This document shows, in pieces, positions 33,787 through 56,104 of a DNA stretch of 64,000 bases. Source of the DNA: Spinacia oleracea (lineage: Eukaryota; Streptophyta; Magnoliopsida; Caryophyllales; Amaranthaceae); NCBI RefSeq assembly GCF_020520425.1, contig NC_079491.1:5443143-5507142 (forward strand). The letters are read 5' to 3'. Positions within the stretch are counted from its first letter, which is position 1, and each line of letters starts with the position of its first letter. The position numbers were made by a program, and so were the translations under genes. The notes beneath the pieces were generated by a model that saw nothing but the letters and a program-made list of their open reading frames with translations, searched no databases and was not told the DNA's origin.

Positions 33787-34489
33787 TATGTTGTTTTATA
33801 TGCTAATTTTATGGACTTTAAACTTTGGAAGGTACATAATTACATATGCAATAATGCAACGTTGCAGACCTAGCAAAGGTTGTTTATAATATCCTCTACC
33901 AAGTGTAGCAAGTCTAGCTACTTACATTGATTGACTACAAAAGGTTCTAATATATAATTTATAAAAACAATTGCAAAACAGAAAATTGGTGTCTTCCTGA
34001 TTATAAAATGCATTAATTAATAATTCTTTGATAATCTTATAAATGTCCCAAGTAGTTTGTCAAGTTGTGCTTAGAAAACTACGGAGTACTATTTATGGAT
34101 AAGTTGGGATTAAAAATTGGTAAAAATATTTTTGATTGATGGTCGTGGCATCTGCATTGTCGTCCAACATGAGGTTAATCCATTTGGTCGTCTCTAAGCA
34201 CTACAATTCAAATATTCTATTACAGATTGGTAGATTATTAGTCTATTCTACTGCTTCGATTTTGAAATCCATGAATGTTAAAAAAAAAAAAAATTATGAA
34301 AGCCATATTAACATAAATGTGTCCCAAACCTCACATGTTATGCCTTTTATGAATTTAAAAGCTAAAGGGTGCAAATGATGTCCATTAACTAGGTATAGAT
34401 TATTGCATGTACCTTTCCTTGATTATTGCAACATTATGATACTCCATTTATTTCGCAACAAGTGCAACAATTGTCTTTTAACGGAGTTT
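33787..34489. other. AT-rich spacer, no gene seen
   Basis: Nothing recognisable. An 80-codon frame near 34136-34378 ends in a lysine run and has no similarity that I can name. Confidence 0.5.
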
Positions 34490-37006
34490 AATACTGTAAC
34501 GCCCCGACTTCTAAACACCATTAATTAGATTAATTATCTTTAATTAGCAGCGGAAACCCTAATTTAGTCGGAGCGTCACATGCCTATTTCCCTCGTGGGA
34601 AATACAAGGCGGCATAACCTTTTACATTTACTGACTACTGTTGAGTAACAGTAACTATACTTCACTTCGATTAATTCTTTAAAAAAAAAATTCATTGAAA
34701 TCTAAGTAAACCTTAATAAATATTTCTAACATGTTTAACGTTAATTTAAAAATCTAACTCAAATCGTGAAATCAAACTTAGAGTTTAATTAATACATCCC
34801 TTTATTACTAATGACATAGTTATTTTTACTAAACATCAATCGTGAATTTGATGGTTGCATCCTCACTCTAAGGCATCCCATGATCTTCTTCGTACCTAAA
34901 ACAAAAGCAACATCGTGAGCCGAGGCCCAGTAACATACTACCCTAACAACGTAAATTCATTTCAATTCATTTTATTTACTTTGCAATCAGGGAGAATAGA
35001 ATATAGTAAATCACTTTCATAAAATCATTATAATAAAGCATCATTTATAACTTGAAACTTTAATAGTTCCCATTATCTTTCATAAAACCTTCATTTTACT
35101 TGGTAACTGACAAGTTAGCCTTGCGGGACGTCTCCCACCTTGCGATAGTCCTCAAGGAGCACTCTCCCTTGTTGGACATACGCCCGTACCTAAATAGTTT
35201 CTCTTTTAGCTTGCGGTAACCCTCAAGGAGCACTCTCCCTTGTTGGGTGTCCCGCGGTACGGCGGTACGTGCACGACCTAAAAATAGTAACCCCACTAAC
35301 TGCCAGAACCTGTTACACTTTTATTTATCATGTTTCGTATCTTATTAATAACTCGTAAACATCATCTTATAAAATCATTCATAAACATATTTAAATATCA
35401 TCATTCATAAAACACACTTCATAAATACATTTCATATCCCACAATCCAATATAAACACATCATTATAAACATATTTCATAATCATATAAACATATTTTAT
35501 AAGGGGATTGTGGGTGTTAGCAATAGATGTTACCTCCCGTAGTTTATACTTCCTGTTCGATGGATCGTTCTTCCTGAACTCCGAGTCCAATTTCTTTCAA
35601 AATATTAAATAATTGAATTAGTTACTAATATGGTAATAATTTAACTTAGAAATTTCGAATTATTATAAATAACGAATTTTCAAAAGAAAAGTTAGAAATA
35701 TATAAATTCATAGTTTTAATGAAAACATAATTAAACACCAATTTTAGTGATAAATATAATTTCATAAATCGGTTTTCAGGAATATATTACTTGAATTTCA
35801 TAAATTAACGAAAACATTATTTAAATCAGATTTCATAAAATCAATATTATTTTAAGTAACCATTTTATTTCATAAAACACTAAGATTTAGTAAATGGACC
35901 AAGGTGTCAAAACTTACATTGGGAAAATTGGGCTAAGTGATTTGGGCTTGGCTTGAGAAATAAATATAACAAAGTTCCTAAATGGAACTTGTTTTCTTTT
36001 TCTGGGAAGGGAAACACGGGAGCAGGGGAGGGGAGGGCTCGAAGGAGGAGCAGGGGAGGAAGAAGGGAGACAGGGGTGGCGGTTGGGCGGCGCACTGCGG
36101 AACCACGGCTGAGAGGCGACAGCGGTGGTGGTGGTTTCGCGGCGGCGGAGCTGCAAGGAAAAGGAAAGGGGTGTTCGAACGAAACAGAGAAAAAACACGG
36201 GAGGGGTGTTTCTTGGTCGAACCCGGGGCGGAGCAGCAGCCTATCGCCGGGGATTGTGAGGCGGAGGTGGTTATAAAAGGTGGTGCGGTGGCCTGGGGGG
36301 TGCGGCAGTGACGAAGAAAGAGGGAGGCAGAGGTGTGCAAAACAGAGAGGAAACAGGGAAATTGGTGGTGGTGACTTGGGGCGGTTCTGGGCGGTCGACG
36401 CGGTGGCTGGTGGTTCGTGGGTTGGTGATTGGTGACGGACGGAGTGGTGGTTGAAGGTGGTGGGTAGTGGTTCGAACAGGAAGGGAGCAAAGGAACAAAA
36501 TTTCAGATTTTGTTAATTTGATTTTTGCATTGAAATAATTCTGAAATTGATTCAATTTGTAATTAGGTGGATTTCTAGAAGAATAAAAGTTCTTGGGCTC
36601 CAAGGAAATGAATGTAGACTGAAATAAGGGAAGAGAGGAAGGAAAGAATGGCTTCCTTCTTCCATGTACGTGGAAGGCAAGGGAGGAAGAAACAAATTGA
36701 AAATTTTGTCCTTTAGGGGCATTTTAGTAATTTCAAGTAGTTAGGCCAAATTTCTGAATTTTAATTGCTATTTTAGGAAATTACTAAATATATAAATGTT
36801 TAATTAAAACAAAGTCTCGTAAAATATATCGTTAACGAAAAATAAATAAATTTTCGTTTATAAATTTGTCATTTAAAATAAATCGTAAAAACGTTTAAAA
36901 TAACGAAATTTTTAAATTATTTCTAATAATTGAAACGAAATTACGTTAATAAAATATTATTAATTTTTAATAAACGAGTTTAAAAGTTTCGGGGTATTAC
37001 AAATAC
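34490..37006. mobile_element. Solo LTR, about 2.5 kb, probably Ty3/Gypsy
   Basis: A single long repeat runs 34495-37001, starting TGTAACGCCCCGA and ending GGGGTATTACA. It has exact 5-bp duplications AATAC on both sides (34490-34494, 37002-37006). No internal region or second LTR is present, so it is the remnant left by LTR-LTR recombination. The long size and TGTAA...TTACA ends suggest a Gypsy lineage, which is inference. Inside, a block near 35120-35260 contains CTCAAGGAGCACTCTCCCTT twice, and 35990-36480 is strikingly GC-rich compared with the rest. It cannot be dated from one LTR. Confidence 0.85.
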
Positions 37007-37073
37007 ACTTATTTGTTTTGAATCGTATTTGGTATAAATAATAGAGGTTTCACCTTATGTCAGTAATAGGTTA

Positions 37074-37355
37074 CTCCCTCTGTATTTATTTAAGGGATAC
37101 ACTTGTCTTTCCCGGCCGTATTTATTTAAGAGATACACTTGACATTTTTAGTAACTTATCAACCCCACTATCTAATTAAATAATCTATCTACACCATACC
37201 CCCACCCCCACCCCCTAAAATGACATGGTCCCCACTTGTTTTACTTATTAACATATCTACCCAACCTCACTTGTTTTATTACTTTATTTCATTTAATTCT
37301 TCTTCTTAATACTCGTACCCGACCAAGTGTATCTCTTAAATAAATACGGAAGGAG
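37074..37355. mobile_element. Stowaway-like MITE, family A, copy 2
   Basis: CTCCCTCTGTATTTATTTAA at the left and TTAAATAAATACGGAAGGAG at the right, flanked by TA. It carries the family's internal CGGCCGTATTTATTTAAGAG motif near its left end and a C-rich tract near 37196-37215, so its orientation is opposite to the copies at 1076, 60552 and 62079. It lies 67 bp right of the solo LTR. Confidence 0.9.
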
Positions 37356-37743
37356 TATGAATTCAATCCCTACTAGACTACCATCTAATGTTCTTGGGGA
37401 ACAAGGAGAAGAATTTCGTGTGCTTCTCTCTTATATCATGTGTATGACTTGTGTACCTGGTTTAACTGCGAGAAGTTCAAGTGTGCTATTTTCACCTGAA
37501 AATCTTCCAAACTTATTTGAACTATACAAACTTATTACACCTAATTTGACTTGGTTGTAAGAGAGTAAAGTTTATTATTGAAACTTATTGGATCTAAAAA
37601 AATTTAAAAAAACTAAAGAGAATATATTTTGATTGGCCATTTGATGTGCATTTTGTAAGTATTGATATATGTTGCTTACAAATTTTATTAGAAACTAGTT
37701 ATTGAGTTCGTTCAATGAACAAGTAGTTATACATATAAGGATA
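37356..37743. other. Spacer, no gene seen
   Basis: Nothing recognisable. A 77-codon open frame (37327-37560) starts within the MITE and shows no similarity that I can name. Confidence 0.5.
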
Positions 37744-39144
37744 TGTTGGGCCCCGATTACCCACCTTGTCGGGCCACACACCACCACGACTCCACATTAG
37801 TATGATATTGTCCACTTTGGGCCAAGCCCGCACGGATTTGTTTTTGGGCTCATACTAATAGGAGAAGATACTTATATGTTAGACAATCTTTGTCTCCTCT
37901 TCCGATGTGGGACTTGTGTTGATATCCCGACAATCCTCCCCTCAAACCAAGGACCAAATCGCGAGGGCACACATAAGGGGCTTCTCCTCACACCGCAAGT
38001 GCAGCCCGCTACATTGGATCTTGATCCTGAACTAGGGGTGTAAGTGGATTGAGAAAAGTCCAAAGTCCAGTCCAGTCCAGTCCAATCCAAACTTGTCGGA
38101 CTGGATCGGACTTGAAATTTTTTGGATCGGACTCGGACTCAAATTACCAAATCCAATTATTTTTGGACTGGACTTGGACTCAACCTTTTGGAGTCCAAAA
38201 ATCCAATTAAGTCCAAAGTTTTAAGATTTTATTTATAGATAAACATTTGTAATTTAAAAACTATTGTGAAATATGTGATTTTTGGGCCTTTATTTACTAC
38301 GTGCAACAAAAAACAACAAAATATTACACTCCATATAAAACTCATAACCCAAAAATATTATGTCAACCTCTTTCTCTTCCGCTTTCTCTCGTCGGCTGTG
38401 ATGGTTGATTATTGAGTTTTAATATATTTAAAGTTATGTTTTTTTAAGAACTGAAACCTTTTTTTGGCTAAATGTTTAATGTGTATAACATATTGTTATT
38501 TACAATTATATATATTGCTTAATGGCTATTTATGTTTCCTTTACAAAGGAGTGACTTATAGTATAGGTGTTAAATCATTTAATACCCACTATTTGATACT
38601 CGTGTACGGAGTATTTTATTTTATGTGTTAGAAAAGTTACCCGATAACAGAATTATTTGCATTTATTTTCGAACCGTTTAAGTTATTTTTTTTAAAAAAT
38701 AAAACTAAAATAATGTTTTTTTCAAAAAATAAATTAGATCGGACCGGATTGGACTGGATTTGGACTCAATAAATTTTTTATGGATCGGATTAGATCGGAC
38801 TCGAAAAAAGTTTGGATCGGACTCGGACTCAATTATCCAAGTCCAAAAAATTTTGGATTGGATTTGGACTTGGCAAAGTCCACTCCAGTCCATCCAATTT
38901 ACACCCCTATCCTGAACCTTGGGCTATGGTACCAGTTGTTGGGTCCGATCACCCACCTTGTCAGGCCGTACACCAGCACAACTCCACATTTGTATGAAAT
39001 TGTCCGCTTTGGGCCAAGTCCGCACGAATTTATTTTTGGGCTCCTTCCCAAAATGCCTCATACTAATAGGAGAAAATGAACACTTATATGCTAGACAATC
39101 TTTGCCTCCTCTTCCGATGTGGGACTTGGGTTGATATCCCAACA
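37744..39144 (-). mobile_element. TRIM (miniature LTR retrotransposon) carrying a hAT insertion
   Basis: Two related terminal repeats, 37744-37932 and 38937-39144, read on the minus strand as TGT(C/T)GGGATATCAAC ... CCCAACA and share the AGTCCCACATCGGAAGAGG block common in plant TRIMs. Next to the right repeat the minus strand reads TGGTACCATAGC, close to the Met-tRNA primer site TGGTATCAGAGC. Next to the left repeat it reads GGTTTGAGGGGAGGAT, a polypurine tract. So the element points to the minus strand. Its internal part is under 150 bp once the nested hAT (38033-38909) is taken out. The repeats differ at many positions, so it is old. I see no clean target duplication. Confidence 0.8.
38033..38909. 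mobile_element. Non-autonomous hAT element nested in the TRIM
   Basis: Ends TAGGGGTGTAAG and AATTTACACCCCTA are inverted, a common plant hAT terminus. The insert is bounded by the exact 8-bp duplication TCCTGAAC (38025-38032, 38910-38917). Many subterminal motifs such as GGATCGGACTCGGACTC and AGTCCAGTCCAGTCC occur in both orientations near the two ends. No transposase remains. It interrupts the internal region of the TRIM and is therefore younger. Confidence 0.9.
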
Positions 39145-39989
39145 AGATTGCTTAACCATCTTTTAAAGTTCTAATTTTATCGAGGAATTGTTATTTCAGA
39201 GGGAATACATGATTTAAATAAATGAGAATTTGAAGGTTGAAATATTATGTAAATTTAATGGTAAATTCATATTGGGTGTTAAACAGGGAGATGAGGTGAA
39301 AAAGTTGAATGAATATAGGTATTATATAGTGAATTGACGTTGAATGACAAAGATGAAGGGGAAGAGATGTTAAAATTGTAAAGATAACAAACAACACAAG
39401 GGAAAATTGAAATAACCAACTTGATCGATGAAAAAAAAAAGGATGCCATGTGACATAAAAATAATCATAGTTAATTGATTATGCCTTTTAAATACTAGGT
39501 ATAGATCACTACTTTTGCAATCTTTCGTATTCCCTTTTGTTCGGAGTAACCATTACGAACAAAAGGGAATACGAAAGATCGCTAAAGTAAACCATTATTC
39601 TACTGAATCCAAATCCATATTTAAGACTCTCGAAAGCTAAGCCCTTAATTCCATAAACCCATGCCAGAAATGTAGAATTGCTGATTTCATCACAACTAAA
39701 TATGAAGCCCAATCCATTCTCACATTTTCCCTTCAACTGCTGACCTGGATCTCCTTTTTCTCCCCATTTCCAAACCTCCATTTTTTTGATTTTAAAATAC
39801 AACGCCATTAAAACTCCAATCAAATTAAACAAACACTCAAATTCGTTCCCATCTTTTTCAAATTCAAGCCGATCCTCAATTTGATTGATCACAATGCGCA
39901 AAAATCACGGATTAATTACATGATTAAGATCTGATTAGTTCCAAAATTGGAGTAATTTATTCGAATTTTCCAGTAAACTAGCAGAAAAA
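39145..39989 (+). promoter_or_regulatory. AUG3 upstream region
   Basis: The 845 bp before the AUG3 start codon. No clear TATA box is visible, which is usual for housekeeping cell-division genes. A perfect hairpin lies at 39511-39588 (separate entry). Confidence 0.45.
39511..39588. repeat. 33-bp inverted repeat upstream of AUG3
   Basis: Arm 39511-39543 (ending CCCTTTTGTTCG) pairs with 39556-39588 (starting CGAACAAAAGGG) around a 12-base loop GAGTAACCATTA. The inner 25 bp match exactly and the outer 8 have two mismatches. It lies about 400 bp upstream of the AUG3 start codon. It could be a very small fold-back element or a short hairpin transcript; no TA or TAA duplications are evident. Confidence 0.85.
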
Positions 39990-52862
<12,873 letters not shown>

Positions 52863-53354
52863 TGTTGCTTGATCCTTGTGTGCATGTATGTAGGATTAGG
52901 GTATTTTGGTATATGTTGTGTGTATATGAAGATTTGGCTGCTAAGGTATTCGAGTTGTTTTCAAGTTTCACGATCAGTGTTGTAAAATTCGATCCAGTTA
53001 GTAAATATAGATCAATTACAGTGGAAGTATTCATCTCTTGCAATCGCCATCCAGTTTAACTATTCAATTGTTTGAGGTGATCCTCATCTATTGTACTGTA
53101 AGATAATGTTCTGCAGGAAAATATTCAATCAATACCCAGATCACTATTTTGTCGCGTAAATGGATGAATTTCATTGTACAAGAGATTAATTCGGATGAAA
53201 CAAGTGTATTAGCATTCGTTTGTGTTTTGTTTCAGGCTGATTCCTGAAAAGTACTTCTGAAATGAGACCTACTTTGATATCTTTCTCTGCCTTTTGGCTA
53301 TATTTTGGTTTCTGGTGTGAATGAGCTATAAAGGCAATGCATATTGCAAATGAG
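52863..53354. other. AUG3 3' flank
   Basis: The first 250-300 bp after the stop codon, T-rich with TGTGTATATGAAGA and TTGTACTGTAAGATAATG near 53090, probably hold the 3' untranslated region. I cannot place the poly(A) site. Confidence 0.5.
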
Positions 53355-53432
53355 GGCGGGGGATTCGAACATAAAACCTATCATATACAGATCCTCGGTC
53401 TTAACCACTAGGTTAAGACCTCATTAGTTCGG
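53355..53432 (-). mobile_element. tRNA-like SINE fragment
   Basis: On the minus strand CTTAACCTAGTGGTTAAGACC resembles an A box and ATGTTCGAATCCCCC holds a perfect B box about 35 bases later. The first part also forms a small hairpin. It cannot be folded as a tRNA and lacks a visible tail or duplications. Confidence 0.5.
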
Positions 53433-53640
53433 TCGTTTGACTATGATCAAGTGAGACCTCAGAAACACCAATGCATTTAACAACATTTGAGTTAGTTTCC
53501 TTAATGGCCACTTGAAGACTAAACAAAGACAAACATACTTATCGCAACCCTTCCTGATCAGGATAAGCTCTCGAGAGAAAGGTTTCCTAATGTTTTACGC
53601 TTCATTTTCTCAAGAAAAACACAAGTTCTTATTTACTTGG

Positions 53641-53926
53641 GGTGTACGATAAATATTGTACACCAAAGTTAAAGGTGATGTAAAATGCTTAAAAGTTACC
53701 CTTATATATGTAAAAGTTATTTACTTTTTAGTAATAAAAATTTCCATTTTAATAAAAAATATTTCTTTAAAATGACTAATAATGTATAAAATTAATCATT
53801 TAACACTTTAAAATGTTTATTTATTAACTTTTTTTTTAATAATATAAAAGTTAGAGAAAACTGAGTTAAAGTTAGAGAACACTGGGTAAAAGTTATGTTG
53901 GTGCACAATAAATTTATTGTACACCT
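53641..53926. mobile_element. MITE with GGTGTAC(G/A)ATAAA inverted ends
   Basis: GGTGTACGATAAATATTGTA at the left is matched by the complement of TGCACAATAAATTTATTGTA and CACC at the right. Within each end the sequence is itself nearly palindromic. The interior is AT-rich with AAAGTTA repeated. No clear target duplication, so the superfamily stays open. Confidence 0.65.
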
Positions 53927-56104
53927 CGTACATACAAGACCTTTTGCAAGAAAAAAACTATCTAAACCTCACTTTTCAAGGGTTGGCATGGGCATAACCG
54001 CATTACAATGAGTCAATCGTGCAATTTTTTTTGAAAGCTAGGTGTTCACTTTGTTTGCTTTAACAAGGCTCAACTTTGGGAAAATTATAACAAAGCTTTT
54101 ACTTTAATGGACTCTTAACTATAAGGGTGCACTCCTTTAAATGAAAAGAAAAGAAAAAGAAAAGGTTTAAATTTCAAAAAATATAAAAGAGGGGCCTTTA
54201 AATTTAGCATTTGCCTTAGCTTTGTTACACTTAAAGTATTCAAGTCTCTTTCTAATTGATATTTCTCAACTTTGCACTTCAATTTCCAATAACTAGCTTC
54301 ATTTAAGTTTAATTGGACTTTGCATGGTCACATTTCATCACGTTAGATCTTCCCCTTTCTCTAAGAGAAAATGACACATCTTTATCAAACTAGCTAGTAC
54401 GAGTAGGATGGTACGAGTAAGGTGAGACGTGTGCATCGTTTTTAATCTTGACAAACTCTAATGGTACTAGAGTACTACGTTACTACTACCTACGTGGTAA
54501 TAACCATTGTACACTCGGACCTATCAATTATGGATACTTATGGACTCAGTCGCAAGCTTCAGTGGGCCTGACTGACACTTTGGCAAGTCGTGTAAGGTAG
54601 TTTGAAATCATCAATACCCATTAGTTGGTCACATAAGTCTCGGGAAACGGTTTTAAAGACATTTCAAAGACGAATGACAGTGCATGTGTATGTACACGAT
54701 CACGTGTATAACACACGTGTTGTCAAGGGACACCGAGGCATCGAGCGAGTGTATAAACACGTCTCACACAACACACTTGTGCTTAAATGACATACGCCAC
54801 TTAAACACCATGAGACCCTCCTTACAAGGGGACACCTAATGCATAAACTTTATGGTGGAGTATTATCCATTGAATAAGTGTTAGGTATGAACCCTTTCTT
54901 TACACCAAGAAAAGGCAATAAAAATAATTTTCTTGGTGGCTTTAGTTAGAATTCACATCATCTTCCATTTTGATGAGGAAGAAGAAATGCAAAAATGACA
55001 AAAAGCTAAAGAGAAAAGTCACCAATATCTCAAGTTGCAAATGTTGGTGATGAAAGCTACATTTGTAAAGACCCCTAAATTAGCTAAGCAATTTAATGTA
55101 CCATAATACATCTCGTGACATTTCTTGGAAATTAAAGCATCAAACTTTAAGAGGACCTTCTTTCCGAAAAGCTCCAAATTCTACCATTCAGAAAGTAAAA
55201 CTAGCCATAAATTTACATTAGGTCAATAGGTCATTAGCCATAATTCATAACAACCCATTAAATTTCTTCAATAACTTTTTTTTCTTTTCATTTCACAATA
55301 GCCTGATTGAAAGCAAAATATTACAACAGCCTCGTTTGTACACTTAATTCCTCATTAGCTCAATACCTAATTCTCATGGTAATATTTCGCCGAAAGTAAT
55401 TCAGTTATTCAAGGAGTTTCTTAGTGTTCACAAGACGAGTTTCAACTCCGCCTCTTATGAAGAAATCAATATCCATAAGTTATCTTCGTACGATAACGCC
55501 TACTAGGTGGTGTAAACAAGTCCATCACGAGGGAATCATACTACTTTTACGGTTTTCTGCATTAAGTTTTTTGTTTGTTCAGTTATTTGTGTAACGGTCT
55601 CTAAAGATATAACGTAAGATAGTGGTTTAGTTTGTACTCCGTGCTATGTAACTTCCGTGCTATGTAACTTCACTTGATGCAAATTTATCCTATGACAACA
55701 AAATAAAATAAAATTTCTCTTCCAATTCCATAAATTTAAATTAGCCTAATTGAAAGGAAAATATTACAACCCATTCCATAAATTTGAATTAATTTGCCTA
55801 ACTCATACAAACCCATTAAATAAATATCAATTTCTTCAACAACTTTTTTTCTTTTTACAAATAGCCTAATTGGAAGAAAAATATTACTCCCATCTATAAT
55901 TATGGGGAAATATTCGAAATAATATCGCCTCTCTTACACAATTAATTCCTCATTAGCTCAATACCAACATACTTAATTCTCATGATAATATTTCGCCGAA
56001 ATACTAAAATTTCTCTTCCAATTCCATAGGCTTGTAACACTACTACAAGTCTACAACTACTACTATATCGATAAATAAACCATAATTATATCTAATGCGA
56101 AAGA
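53927..56104. other. Convergent spacer between AUG3 and the NOI gene
   Basis: No gene is supported. Near 54690-54765 CACGTG, ACACGTGT and ACACGTC occur within 75 bp. From 55240 to 56030 several phrases return in diverged form (CACAATTAATTCCTCATTAGC, CTCATGATAATATTTCGCCG, AGCCTAATTGAAAG), so an old duplication of roughly 600 bp is likely (about 55290-55400 versus 55860-56000). Confidence 0.5.

Noticed and set aside
35914-36603. Overlapping long open frames on both strands (up to 170 codons)
   Set aside because: They lie in the GC-rich, purine-skewed part of the solo LTR; frames on both strands and low-complexity translations indicate composition rather than a gene.
53355-53432. Possible second tRNA gene
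   Set aside because: A and B boxes are present, but no acceptor stem or anticodon arm can be folded; listed as a SINE fragment.
54602-54790. 62-codon open frame with HVYVHDHVYNTRVV
   Set aside because: The histidine/valine pattern comes from CACGTG-type alternating sequence; no gene context.
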